NCBI GenBank assembly: GCA_037576215.1
Contig: JBANDB010000017.1
Location: 992,001 to 1,056,000, forward strand
DNA from: Armillaria gallica
Taxonomy: Eukaryota > Basidiomycota > Agaricomycetes > Agaricales > Physalacriaceae
Reading direction: 5' to 3'
DNA length: 64,000 bases
Translations under genes and position numbers: made by a program
Notes under the pieces: model-generated
What the model was told of the DNA's origin: nothing
The model's input: the letters and a program-made list of their open reading frames with translations, nothing else
The model's database searches: none
Part shown: in pieces, positions 46,456-58,983 of the stretch
Position numbering within the stretch: the first letter of the stretch is position 1
Layout of the letters: each line of letters starts with the position of its first letter

Positions 46456-47397
46456 GACCGTGACAAAAGACGCGGCCGTTTACCCAGGTGAAAGAAGGCA
46501 GAAAGAAAGGAATAGGAGTGAGGAAAGACAGTTAAAGGCAGCGAGGCCGCAATGGTCTGTTTTCAGAAAAGGTTGAGGGTCAGACATGAAATAAAACTGT
46601 TAAAGATGGTTTATGTAAGTTCCGCGAGGCACCATCGGTAGCAATTGGCCGTGCCAAGGCGTCATAGCTAAATTTGATAAAGATCGACATGCTTCCTCGT
46701 CCGTAAAATTGAAAAGGCTCGATAAATCATAATAAGATCAGAGAGGGATTGGGAGGTTGGTTTTCAAGGACCTATCATGTTCGTTATGCATAGCATATCC
46801 TCTCCAAATCCCCCCCATCTACTTCTCCGCTCTTCTCCCTGCTCCTTCTCTCCGATTGTTCTCCGTGATTCACCGACGCGTATCTCCTTATTTGGGACTC
46901 AGGAGTCGCGCAACGTTATCCGATTCTCGGTTACGTAACGTTATGGGCCCGCCGGGCGGGGAAAATTAACAGAAGATTTTAATCCATAGTTCGATTCCCC
47001 AGTTATCATCTCACAAAATTGTACTTTGACTCGACAATCCATACGCCATGAATTTGTAAGGTTAAGAGATAAGGTCGTGATGCCGATCGAATGCCGGTCT
47101 GTGCCGGTTGTGCCGAGTGAGGGCCATGCTATTTAGGGACCTTAGAGAAATATAATAGGCAGAGTTCCGCTGTCAATAAAAGCCGCCCATGTTTCTCCAT
47201 GTCTCTGCCAACACCCTGCTAGTGTACCAATACTAATTGCGATTTACATCTCAGCCCGTGCCTTAGCCCATAATATTTGGCGGCAACCTCCGCGGCATAG
47301 CACTGCCACTGTCTTCACGAACACTCGCTACTAGTTGATTGGCTCTAACCTATTGTCGAACACGTCCTTAGATCGCGTCCATGCTGGTCGTACATTC
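46456..47397. other. Divergent promoter region, Ser/Thr-rich membrane protein and IML1
   Basis: No gene is supported. TTCGATTCC near 46990 matches a Pol III box B by chance but lacks a paired T stem and a box A. Confidence 0.45.
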
Positions 47398-50300
47398 ATG
47401 AGCACCTCACGTGCAGAATCTCAGCAGCCTCAGTTCAACCGGCGAAGGTCGAACACCGCCCAATCTATCCTTAGACCTCCGCCTCCACCAGTACCATGCC
47501 CACCTTTGGAAATCGGGGATACCGTCGTGCTTAACTCATGGGTGCATGATCCAAAGGATAACCAACATGTCGCGTTTAATCATGCACGGTGGCCAGGCGT
47601 AACGGAGGGGGAGATGATTAGCGTAACTGCTAATGGCGGGAACGAGTCCTTTTTCTTCATTGTTCCAAAAGATGATGGATCAAATAAACCTCAGCTGCAG
47701 GTGCGCACGGTTTCATGAATTCTGTATCGTATCTTGATAGTTCAATAGATTTCAGTACCCAAACCGCTGGCAGAATCCTTTGGCGTAAGGAACAATGGCG
47801 AGGTCACTTTGGTCAAGGTATGTCATGTTGGAGTTGCCGGCTGTCCTGGGATAAATGTTTCTAGGTTGATAGGGAGCTTCACTGTGCCGACTACGTGGAA
47901 TTCATATTTCAGGATCAGTATATGGGGCGAAATGAAATGTGGCGCCTCTGCGAGCATCTCGCTGGGCAGTGTGTTTACGCGGATCAGGAAGTATACTTCA
48001 TAGGGAGCGGTGTGGCTAAGATACAAAGTATTTTTGTGGACGGTAAAAAGGTCAGCCTTCGACCCGCTGACAATTAATTTATCTTACGTGGTACTCTAGG
48101 TACCTGCCGCTTGCATGACATCTCGGACTAAAGCAATATACCGCTCTTTATCGGCCAAAGTGACGATCTTTATTCAAGTCTGCCGAGAACTCTGGGAATT
48201 CGCAGGAGATGGAGAGCGCTACAATGAGAAGATTGTCCATTCATTTCTTCCCTCGCTTTTCGCCAAATGGAAAGAAGCAGGCACAAACCATACCGTCACT
48301 ATTGCTCTCATATCTCGTGTGTATTACGATGAGTCCGAGATTGACTACGCAGCAGGCCCTTTGCGACGAGATGACCGCGGCCAGTGGTACAAAGATTTCT
48401 ACAAGGTTATAACGGACCTCGAAGTCATATACGAGTGGAAGCCAACTCTTGTTAGTCTCAAGAATTCATTCTGGGATTTCCAACGCAACATCCTGCTCAC
48501 CCACCATCACCACCGAGCACTGAAGGAGGGCAGCTCCGGATCATCGGAGCAGGTCCGTCTAATAGGTCGACTTTCCTACGCCCACGATGGTCCAGTTCTT
48601 GAGGCGTTAAACCTCGGGCTGAACCCCACGGAAACCCATTACATCGATCGCTCCCTACTTCTCACCGGGGCTGCGACCATGCTCATTACCCCGGGAACAG
48701 GCTATTTCCGCGTTTCCAAGCACCTGCTGCGACTGACCACTACTCGGATGCTTGATCAAGGATTTGGTCTAGATTTGATTTGTCTCGAGAAGCCGCCTCT
48801 TCATTCCAGTCCTATCTTTAGTTTTCAAGGGGTGCAGCCTGATTCAAAGGTTGCTGTCGCTGGTTCCCGTGAAATGGACCCTCTCTGGGGAGGCGATGAC
48901 GACTCTTCACAGGATGCGAGGACGAAGGCTACATTTTGGTGGGAGCCTTTCTGGATCTCAGTATCTTTTTGGGATAAGCAAATGGTGCGAGATGCGAAAT
49001 TTACACCTAGTTGTTCGCTATTAATTTACATCGACTAGGACCTTCCGTTCCGCCAAGATAGGTGAGAGGACCACGTAAAGCGTTCGATCCTTCTCTGACT
49101 GTCGCAGATTTATTGCTCGAGCCAAAATGCATGAAATTCAGATGCTTGGGCTTTTGGAGCACGATGTACTGTCCAGCATTGAGGTGCCTTACCTAAACGA
49201 TGAGGCGGAACCAACTCCTCGGGAAGATACTGCCAGTAGCGGCCCACTCCTCACCCTTCAAGCTGCACACAAATTTGACCACGATATATTTACCGTCCAT
49301 GGCGAACCACAACAACGGCCACCAGTCACCAATCCTGTTGCATCGTCCGGAAATGTGTCCTCGACGTATCGCATGAGTGCCGAAAGGCGCCCATCTCATC
49401 GTAACTCATTGATGGCTCCCAAAGTTCCTCCCATTGAAGAAAGTCCAAGAATCTACATCGCCGAACTACCGCTAGAAGATTCTACGGATTTATCGTCGTC
49501 CGCTTTGTTTGCAAAAACCCGGACTTCATCTCCGTCTCAGTCATCGATCCGCTCCCTACGATCCAATCTATCCGCGTACTCTTCCAAGAGGAGCACGAAG
49601 AAAGAGAGTCCGTCGCGTGAATCAATTTCATCGAAACTCACGCCTTCGTGGTTGTTCAAGCCCTTCAGAGGTGGTCTTGTTGAGCCTCAGACGACGACTG
49701 TGTCGGCATCAGCGACTTCGACGCCACATGCAGATACCGCGTCATTGACACCCACCTTGTCCTCTTCCATCTCCACATCATCTGGTTTAAGTATGGTAAT
49801 GAACCCTGGACCCCACACACCTCAGCCAATGGCAATCAAAGGCAGAGGGGCAGTTCGTCCGAGTTTGAACCGTGTATTTGACAGCGACCCTCTACCCGCG
49901 ACGGGACCATCGGGCCGACCTACAGATGGCTCTCCAAAAAGTGATATTCCCTCTATTATGAAGCGTCGCGGAACGACCACCTCTATGGCCGCTTCGTGGT
50001 CCTCTTCGTCTCCTAGCTCTCGGTCCAACCCATCCAATCCCCAAATTACCGTATCTCATGTCCAATCATCCCTCGCGGCTCGATGGCAGCACATGTTCCC
50101 TCAACCTTCCTATAAGCATGAGATCAAATGGAAGTCTATTGTTACACCTGGATGTTTACCTCTTTCCGTGGAGTACTTCCCCTCAACGGCAGAGCTCGAG
50201 AATGCGTACGATGTGTTTTCATATGACTTCGTTGTGGACCCCGGCGAAATGCGCTCATTCCTTGTAAAACCTCCTGTGGTGAAGGGCAGCGCAGAAGATC

Positions 50301-52382
50301 GACGTCGTGCTTGGGCACTTGTAGTCATGCGAGGCATGGCTGCCGTTCGACTGGCACAAGGGTTCCAGTTTGTGTTACAGAAGAAACAGAAAGGACAGAA
50401 CGTCAACGGAGCAGAGGAGAAGGAGAAGGAGAGGTCAACGTTTCGACGCCATCAATCATTCATGGGTCTCACGGATGACGACATTCCCAAGCCTTGGGGC
50501 GCAGCTGAGGTCTTGCAGTCTACAGCAAATCCGGTCTACTTGAGTATGAGCAACGAAATTCATCGCATCTCGTACACCGGGGAGGCTATTCAAGTGAGAC
50601 GTTACGTTCGTAGAATGCCTGCTAGTCAGCCTTTCAAATATGAGTGCTTGATATGGCCCAAGCTTGGTGTTGGTTATACACAACAATCGACGACCTTTAC
50701 CTCGCACGGTCTGGAGAATTACGGCTGGAATCGGTCAGTTCTCTTTCATTCGACGTCTTCCTTGCCCACACTTAACGGTGGCGGTATAGATTGGACATGC
50801 TTGTCGCAGGGTACGAGCACCAGTTCAACGAATCCCTTCGCTATTGGAGAACACGATTTGTAGTGATACCGACGGTAAAGACGCCGACCGTCGTTGGTTC
50901 TGCGGGAGAAATACTGAGCGATGAAGAGATACGTATTTTGGGGATCGAAAAACTGGCCGAGCATTTCACCAAGGTGCGCTGGCAGCCACCTGATGAAAAG
51001 CAGACACCCCCTCCCGTTCGGTTTCTGCCAACGACGCTCTCACCAGCGGCTTCGGTCCTTGACAACGCGTTGATGGACCAGTTAGATCAAATCCATGCTG
51101 CTGGCCCCCTTCGCAAGAAGATGAAAAGCGAGAGGGAGATTGGTGATATGTCCCTGGCCTCGATTGCTAAAGCCATGCGAGAAGAGGACGGTGTTCCTAT
51201 CAAGCATAACCAATGGCATCGAACCCGCTACCCAGATTCTTTCACAGGCTTCGATTTCGTCTCTTGGCTCTGTCGTGAATTCCGCGATGTCTCTTCTCGA
51301 TCTCAAGGAACAGAATGGGGCATAAAGCTCCAAGAACAAGGGCTGTTCGCGCATGTCCGAGGGATTCATAACTTTTTGGATGGGTGAGTCCGACTGCAGC
51401 AAATGTACCGGTATCTGAATTGACCACTCGTTAGACATTACTTCTATCGTCTGATAGGTGAATATGCTGTACCCTCCACCCCACGTTCGTGGTTCAGTGG
51501 TCCTCGGCTGGAAGCGCCCAACTTCCGGACCGGTGTCTACCCTTCTAGTGTGGCCAGACCCAAGCACGTACGTCAAACCAAGAAGAGAGTTATTCTCAGT
51601 CAAAGCATGGTCGTCGATATCGACACCACCAAGGCAAGGAGTCTGGATTCCACTCACTCTGTCATTGTTGACTGACGCTCTGAACGTAGCGGAGCGACCA
51701 AGCAGAGACGGTCGTTCTCCATCATGACATCATCCACAACCCCGCCACGGTGTTCCATTTCGAACTTCAGTGGATTGGCACGACTGGTAGATACATCGAA
51801 GACCAACTCCGACAGTGGAACAAGATTATCGAGCGATATGGACTGAAACTCGTAGAAGCCTACGTGACTCAGATAAGCGACATTCGGGACCGAAACGCGT
51901 TTCAGTCATGTTTTCCATTGCGCCTAGCCGAAAAGCCGCCTATAGTGTCCGATCTGCAGAGTCGTGTGCCAGAGGGCACTCACACCACACACTACTTCGA
52001 ATATGCACTTTTGCAGAATTTTGGGTTCATCTTGGACGTCGAAGCCTCTGATCTCTACCCAGAGCAGATTGACGTGGTGTACTCATACCGGAGGTCGCCG
52101 TACAAGTATTCGCAGTTCGTGCATCGATCTGGTGTCGCCTTCATCCAAGTAGTCGGTGATGGGTTCTTGTTCCTGACTAACAGGTTGATGGGTCCCGGGC
52201 GGATGGGCACGACGTTGAGAGGCAAGGATATGGGTCCAGCGGCGGCAGCAGATGATATCAGAGTCAAACTGGACAAGTTTTGCTCAGATAAGGAGGCTCT
52301 GAACAAGTTCTACGATGCGGAAATTGCTTTGCTTAGACGAGGAGCTGATGAGCCTCCTGAGCCTCCTCCACTGTGTATCTAG
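47398..52382 (+). CDS. IML1: GATOR1/SEACIT complex subunit Iml1 (DEPDC5)
   Basis: This is a large spliced gene of about 1,480 residues. The N-terminal Iml1 domain reads KVTIFIQVCRELWEF, then KIVHSFLPSLFAKWKEAGTN, LISRVYYDE, RGQWYKDFYKVI, and the LITPGTGYFRV strand, all typical of DEPDC5/Iml1. A long Ser/Pro-rich linker (about 49200-50050) follows. A second conserved part has DIFSYDFVV-like VFSYDFVVDPGE and a DEP domain (FTGFDFVSWLCREFRDV ... FLDGHYFYRLIGEY). The C-terminal domain (FHFELQWIGTTGRYIEDQ ... DVVYSYRRSPYKYSQFVHRSG) is complete. Iml1 is the catalytic GAP-side subunit of SEACIT/GATOR1, which inhibits Rag GTPases and TORC1 when amino acids are short. The start at 47398 is the first ATG in frame. 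Confidence 0.95.
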
Positions 52383-53188
52383 CTTTTGCAATACTTGTGG
52401 ACAGCTCGTGAAGCGACTGTTGACCCGAGGTGGAGTATGTCGACTTCCTCAACAGTCCACGCAGTAGTAACCATTAGAGGCAACATCTGGGCTGTTTTGA
52501 GAGATCAGGCTAACTGGCTGTTAATTGATCTGTCTTGAAGTCGTTAATGATGTGCTGATGCCCGTTCTCAACCACTTTGGGACCACCGGTCGTTAACGCC
52601 TATTGTCCTGGCAGCATGTAACTCCACGCTCACCGATATGTGTTTTCCATGCTATTGATAACTTTGTGAAAGTAAATGCCGACCAATTCCAAGAGGTGTA
52701 CGGTACATGCCCAAAAGACTGAGCATTCAGTAGAGGTTTTTGCGATACCTTTCAGCGTAACCATAGCCAAATTGAATCAAGTGTCGGATTATTCAACAAA
52801 GACAAGATACCACGATGGCACATGAAGCACGAAAGTCCTCTGAGAAGACATCTAACAATACAAACAACGTTTGCACCTTGTCGTACATGCAAACGCAAAT
52901 GCTGTTGCAGGCGTGGTCTATACAGGGATATCTGCCGTATGAAGTAATCTTGCTGCCTCGCTTTTTCGATAGTCCGCGAGGCAAAAACGACCGAAGGCAA
53001 TAAAAATGAGGCGGGTTTCAATCAGAGGCTAGAGCTGTATGGGTAGAAACCCCAAAGGAGCGTGTCATCACACATTGAAGCAGGCCGAAATGAAACGGCT
53101 ACGGAAGCAGGATCTGATATCCACCCTGTATTTCAGTACATTACATGAGGATCACAACCGCCGGGTTTCGGGGGCCGGACAAAGCACT
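52383..53188. other. Convergent intergenic region after IML1
   Basis: This region lies between the 3' ends of IML1 and NAA20. There are short open frames only, with no recognisable protein, RNA gene or repeat. Confidence 0.45.
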
Positions 53189-53960
53189 TCATGGCACATC
53201 ATGTGCACTAACGAGCATGTCGCGTCCATTGGTTCGAACAGATCGTCTCCCGGGATCCCGAGACAGAGGTTTGCGCATATCTGACAAGGCAGTCAGAAGC
53301 GACGCCGCAGATACACGGAAGAACTGACCGAATGCATCTTCCTCGTCTCTACCGCCTTTTCCTACGCCAAGATTACCATAATACTCCCGTACCCGGCGAT
53401 ATACACTGTACCCAAGCCCTTCATACAACTCTATTGCGACGTTGTTGGTGCATCGAACGTATAAATCCACAAAGTATCCGCGATAGATATCGTCCGAGAC
53501 CATTTCCAGAAGGGTCATCATTTTACGTGCCAGAGAGAGTCTCCGGTATTCCGGCGCTACGGATATGGCGGTAACGTGTCCGTGCCATTCAGTGTTGGTA
53601 CCCTCTGCTTTTCCGATAACTGAAAGCGTCTGTGTGAGGTAAACAAGCGTCGGGGAGAGGGAATGAACGCTACCGTAACCCATTTGGCGACCGTTAGGTG
53701 ATTCTTGCACACAGCAAAGGTCCGGCCATCGTGAAAGATAACTCAGGTAAAAGCCAATGTTGTACTGCCGGCGCGAATTTGTCCTTGAGCCTACGCGATA
53801 AACTTTTGACATTGATGAAAAGCTTACGGTCTCTGTCCAGATGTCCAGATTACTAGATGGGACGAAAATAAGAGAATATGGGTACTCAAAGTTACTTGAA
53901 TACGTACATGTTGTTAAATGTAAACATATCTGTGGCTTTGAAAGAACGAAGGACACTCAT
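53189..53960 (-). CDS. NAA20: N-terminal acetyltransferase NatB catalytic subunit (Naa20/Nat3)
   Basis: A spliced GNAT of about 190 residues. Exon 1 reads MSVLRSFKATDMFTFNN and joins INLDIWTET, then YNIGFYLSYLSRWPDL. The core follows: MGYVIGKAEGTNTEWHGHVTAISVAPEYRRLSLARKM (RRxxxA acetyl-CoA loop), YFVDLYVRCTNNVAIELYEGLGY, SVYRRVREYYG and the Naa20-specific DMRKPLSRD. Naa20 with Naa25 acetylates proteins starting Met-Asp/Glu/Asn/Gln. The ATG at 53958-53960 is only 148 bases from the start of the divergent AT-hook gene, so the two probably share a promoter. Confidence 0.95.
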
Positions 53961-54108
53961 GATGGATGAAAACGGCAAAGCTGAGCGATCCACTAAAAAG
54001 GAAGGAGCACAGCCACGTCGAAAGACACCGGCCACGCCCAAGTTGTATTTTCACCACGACCCCGATCACTTCGAGGACCTTTCTTTTTTCTCTCGAATAT
54101 CAATAAAA

Positions 54109-55303
54109 ATGTCGCAACATAATCATCAACCACAATACGTACACTACACCGGTCCTCCTGGTATCCAGTCCCAGATCATAGCACCACCGGAGACCACCAC
54201 CCATCAGCATGCGCCGCCGCTTGTCGCAACAGGTGATTGGACCAAGAGTCTGGTCGAACTAGCCAAGACAGCTGAACTCAAGTGCGTGGTGATATCAGCT
54301 ATGCTTAGATTTGGTCGCAGCTGAGATCGGTTGTCGTACAGGAAACATGCGCTCACCTTACAGCTGCATACGGCGCACATCCTGTCAGCGCACGCGTCAT
54401 TGGAACAGAAGAGCAAGGCCGTCCAGGACATCAGGGAGCAGAAGAACAAGTATGCAGTCCAAAGTTTTCCCAATTCTTACCAGTTTGTGACGTTCCTCGC
54501 CTTAGGTTGGAAAGTGAGCGCCAGCGGCTGCTCAATTGCCTGAGACAGGTGCGCCTTGTGCTGCCCAGAATATCTCCTTTTGACTCTGGTCCAACCCCAG
54601 GTGAACGAGGATCGGGATCAGGCAAGCTGCCCGCCACTTCTATTTCCATAAAGCCTATTCACCCAGTCCCTCCAGGCCGATCTACTCGAATCCTCGATCG
54701 ATAAAGAGTGTGCACCAGCGGTTGATTGTTGGGTCCATTGCTAACCCTCCTCGTTTTAGATGCACCGAAATCCGTCAAAGAATCCAACAGATCACCGAAG
54801 GTGAATACACCGTAGCGAAGCGAGACGTCGACAGGCTAAGGCAGGAACTGGGCCAGCCTCCACTTCCTAGCTTGCAGACGATGTTGGACGAGAAGTCTTC
54901 GCAGTAAGTCAATTCAGTCGAGTTTGTATTATAGAAACCTTCCATGCATCCTATCACCCTTTCTTTGTCGTTCCTATGTTACGCTCTCGGCTCCGAGTGG
55001 TGGAGGCACGCATGGAAGCGGGAAGGGAACTTTTTCTAGCGCGGAACCGCAGCCAGTACTAACGGTATTTATCCGCGACGCTTCCTTTTCCGGCCTGCGA
55101 GGCATGTGTATAAGCCACGATTGACCTTGCTGAAACCTAGATTCCTAACCGAACGTCGATTGAATGGCAACGCCGAGTCGAAACGCGGTCCAGGAGACGA
55201 CGGTGGTCAGCTCGGTAAGAAACCCCGTGGCCGACCGAAAGGGAGCAAGAACCGCGCTAAGATCCCTTCTGCACCGGACTCGTCCGCGCCGCCAGATATC
55301 TAG
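54109..55303 (+). CDS. Coiled-coil protein with AT-hook DNA-binding motif
   Basis: The spliced protein has about 255 residues. Features in order: a Gln/His/Pro-rich N terminus; a helix (DWTKSLVELAKTAELKKHAL); several coiled-coil-like exons with Lys/Glu/Gln heptads (QKSKAVQDIREQKNK, ESERQRLLNCLRQ, EYTVAKRDVDRLRQELGQ); and a basic tail with KKPRGRPKGSKNR, an AT-hook (PRGRP core) that binds the minor groove of AT-rich DNA. One intron (54622-54675) has a GC donor (CAG|GCAAGC). The last intron (about 54906-55140) is longer than usual and may hide another exon. Nuclear function is inferred from the AT-hook; I recognise no named family. Confidence 0.7.
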
Positions 55304-56344
55304 TTTCATATAATGTTGGTTATCTTTTTGTGTAGGCAGCTAATGCTAATACTATCATCTTTCAGATCATACCCTATCTCATCATACCAGCTCTCATTTA
55401 TGGACATACACGTAACGTTCATGCTTCACTATATCTCACCACTCCGATGGGACTGTCTTACTATGTCGGCGTCTATTCTATCTTACTCTCGATCCTATAT
55501 CCACTGCTGTCCCGCTTGTCGTGTAACCTAGATCCGTAGCTTTTCTGGGGTGCACCGTTCCCATGAATAATATGTTGCAATACCTTTTCCAGTACATTGG
55601 CGGCGTGCACCTGATCCTACCTCTTAGCGACAGTCTAAGCTCAGAAAAGCAACTTGAAGACCTGGGGTCAGGCAACGGAGGTTGTGCGTCAGTTGTGACA
55701 CAAAAGAGAAACCGGGGTACTGTGAGGCAGAGATGGCTGGTCTCCTGAGTACTGTTGAATACCCTTACGAAGGGAGGAGCAAGACCCCCAAAATATCCGC
55801 CAGTCGGAGAAGATCTCTTCGTGAGATAAACTTGAACAACCCCGAAGAAGACCGTTATTGTGAAGTCACGTAAGAACATAGATTGTATTCAATGCAATCG
55901 TCCGCAACCCAGCTGCCATCGCAGTCCTAAGAATTCTAGGAAGGAGCTCGTAGCCGCACACATAACGACTCATGGAAGTAATGTAAAAAAAGCACTGTGA
56001 TGCGTAGGCGGTTGGGGACTACCAGTTATTATTAGTCTGATAGGAATATTGCTCCCCCAATGCTCAGGAAGTTCACAGGAGGAGGTTCGTTTCTATCACT
56101 TGAATGACGCCCAATTTTGTGTAAAGATGCTGGTTACTGGTGGTTTGCCTATCCCATTGAGACGCATACGTGAACCTCAATTAATCAATCACTGACAATC
56201 AGTAAGTGGTAAGTAGGCGGACATTTATCACTACTCCGATAGGAGCGGGGCAGCAAGGAAATATCAGGGCCTTTATAAGTAAGATAAAAAGGATCTATTT
56301 ATGCAACATATGAACTTTGCGAAGCGACCTTTACTTTCTGTACA

Positions 56345-56450
56345 AACGCGGTAGACGGCTGGGATTCGACATACCACAGTTGCCGCCGTAACCTCGATTT
56401 GGTGAAGTGCCGCTTTCGGCCATCAGCTTATGTCACGCTTTATAATGACG
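56345..56450 (+). repeat. Dispersed noncoding repeat, copy B
   Basis: This is the most diverged copy: GACGGCTGGGATTCGACAT, TTGCCGCCG, GAAGTGCCG, CGGCCATCAGCTTATGTCA and CGCTTTATAATGAC match copies A and C in the same order and orientation. It lies 345 bases from copy C. Confidence 0.6.
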
Positions 56451-56789
56451 CAGCTCCTCGGCACCTGCAAGCCGGGACGCGAAAATCTAGTTTTTGACCT
56501 CTCTCAAGTGTCGATGTGGGCCATGTTGTGCTTTAAGTCCGCATATAGCTTGCTTATCGCGCAACAGTTGCAGAAGCCACCTAGTCTCTTGTAGACAGAC
56601 GTACGCTGGGGTGGGTTGGGCTCCCAACACTTGGTGATTACAAATCTAATCATTGATGGGATTCCGGTCAAGAATAAATCTCGCATTGCAGCGTCTTTTG
56701 GGTTTCGGGAAGGGTAGTAAGTTTCGAAGAAGCAAGATACCTAAGAGGTAAAGTGTATGATCACATAAATAAAATGACTGTGAATTGAA

Positions 56790-56942
56790 AAGCGGGGAAA
56801 TCAATATTTTCCGAAATGTGCTGCTCGGCTTAGAATCGGCATGTTAACTTGCCGCCGGTGAGCTCAAAATCGGTAATTGATCCATTGATGGGTGTAGTGC
56901 CGGCTGACGGCCATCAAATTATGTCATGCTTGTAATAACGTG
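56790..56942 (+). repeat. Dispersed noncoding repeat, copy C
   Basis: It shares with copy A CGAAATGTGCTGCTCGGCTT, ATCGGCATG, AACTTGCCGCCGGTGAGCTC, GTAGTGCCGGC and ACGGCCATCAAATTATGTCA, and with copy B the stretch ATGTCATGCTTGTAATAACG. It is the longest copy. Confidence 0.65.
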
Positions 56943-57525
56943 CCTGGAAGTCGCGTTAAATTATTCACACTAGCGAAGACAGTTACGAAGTCGTCACTAA
57001 AACGAACATTCAAAGCAGGGAGTTTCCTAGTTTTCTTCCTCAACGGCAGAGTGTGTTGGAAATTATTGAGTGACACATTGAATCTGTTACTCACCTCTGA
57101 CTAGCCGACACTGTGATCTTCAGTCGCACCTCCTTGAGAAAAGATCCAACACTCTGAAAATATTTCTTCTCCCTGCGAGTAAAGCTTCCAGAGGTAGCTC
57201 CTAGCAAGAGCTCATGGAAAATGCCTCATCTTACGTCTGCTAAGATTTTATTGGGGGTTAAAAATAGTGATTGCCGACACCCGGCATAGTGGCGCCTCCT
57301 CCCAATTTGGAATCCGCTCTCAGGCTTTCTTCACTCGCGGCCCATTGCATAAACTTACATTTGTGATACAGTATTATTAGCCTGTGCGACGCGCCTAAGT
57401 ACGCAGGGATTATCGCTTGTAGTCAGTCTGGTTTACGAGTGTACATGCTTCCCATCCCCCACGTTACTAAACGGTGCCACTCTGGCACGCATAGCCTTCC
57501 AAAGTTAGATGTGTTGCAAGTGAGT

Positions 57526-57611
57526 GCGGACAAGTGCGGCGGTTTGTCGCGGTCAGATAGCAGCCAGTAGTATTGCGGGTACGGCCAAGTACGGCGGTTT
57601 GTGTTCCGGTC
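57526..57611. repeat. Imperfect direct repeat, two units about 55 bases apart
   Basis: GACAAGTGCGGCGGTTTGT at about 57529 recurs as GCCAAGTACGGCGGTTTGT at about 57584, each followed by a CGGTC-type end. Nothing else of note is attached. Confidence 0.6.
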
Positions 57612-58983
57612 CCAAGCGATATCAGCAGCACATCAATACATCGAACCCCAGATCCGCTCGATATCGCATTTCTAGCAAGCAAAGATAGAATGCGAGACGC
57701 GGAATGCCAGGGCCTTGAAAATAGAGGCGGGAGGTCAAGGGAACTGGGCGAGAAAGTACCGGCAACCCGTTCCGACACGGGTTTTCATTAAATTAAGCCA
57801 CAAGGACAGCAGGAGAAAGGATCAACTGCTGTAAAATTATAAACAGCAGACAACCTCCTGATATCGTATGTACGCCGATTATGGAGTCGGGTTTTGATGA
57901 TGCGAATCGGAAGACCCACGCCCCTCTGTGATTATATACGTCTGTAATCGCCGCCGGGTTTCCGTTAAGGACAGTGGATGGGAGTAGGAACGGGTAGATC
58001 GCAAGCATATAAGTGACCGAAAGGTCAGAGGGTGTTGCACCTGGGCACGGCCTGGGAAGGCGTCTTTAGTGATCGGAAAGCGGAGGAGGAATAGTGTTAA
58101 CCTCTTTATCGTTATCAGGGAAAGTGAAATGAGGGTGCTGTATCCAATTTAAATAACCCTGGCATTTAACTACGAGGACCAACAGCAACGGAGGCCACGG
58201 TCCACCAAATACCGTGGACAAGCGAGGATGATTACTTAAGGGTCCTTCCATAAATGGCATATTGATCCTTTTTGAGGTGGAATCTAAGACAAAAGCACAG
58301 CAAGTCCGAGGAATGTTCGCAACGGAATAAGAGATCATTCTCATCGCTGTGCATCCTGTAGGGTCGGGACAAGGAATTCTTCTGCGAAGCCGGTTCGAGC
58401 GTGGTTGATACGGTCGAGGAGGGGAGGAATGGTGACTTGATAATATAAATGAGATCTGATTGCTAATCTTTGCTAATCCATTAGTGATGCTCGGGATGAC
58501 AGCTATGATTACAATTTGACTGAGGATGGATGGGTAAGTAACTCGGAACAGTGAAAGCACGCAAGGCGCGAGCTCGGGTGGCAGCGGCGCGTATATTACC
58601 CTTGTGATGAAAGCATGGGAAACATGATAGGAAGCACCGGTATCATGTAGATACGACGGCAACAAGCTACGATACGATAGCATCGAGCATAATCAATGAA
58701 ACAAATCACTGCGCCAGTTGCGGTGGAAGTGTTGTCAGCGGCTCAACGGAATCCGAGTCGTCCGATTCGAAGGTAGGCACAGATGCCGAGAGAAGCTGGC
58801 CGAACCGGATGGGGAATGGGCGTAGCCGCGGCACCGGATCGGGTAATGGTGGGTTACGAGTCAAACGGAATAGTCAGCGCACAAGCGATACTGCCGTAAG
58901 CGTGTCTTTCTTTTTCGGGACCTCCACCACCACTTTATATAGGCCACTATGCTACCCGCAGTGCCCCAATCTCGCTCCCTGCA

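Larger units (their letters stand above)
55304..58983. other. Gene-poor region with repeats
   Basis: It holds repeat copies B and C and an imperfect direct repeat at 57526-57611. Open frames on both strands (for example 55478-55879 minus and 58066-58683 minus) have no protein-like features and no splice partners. The last part (58700-58980) is the promoter and leader of the cyclin gene. Confidence 0.5.

Noticed and set aside
46985..47000. Box B-like GTTCGATTC
   Set aside because: No paired T stem and no upstream box A; chance match.
58066..58683. A 205-residue minus-strand open frame
   Set aside because: No recognisable domain, odd composition, no splice partners, and it overlaps ordinary intergenic sequence upstream of the cyclin gene.
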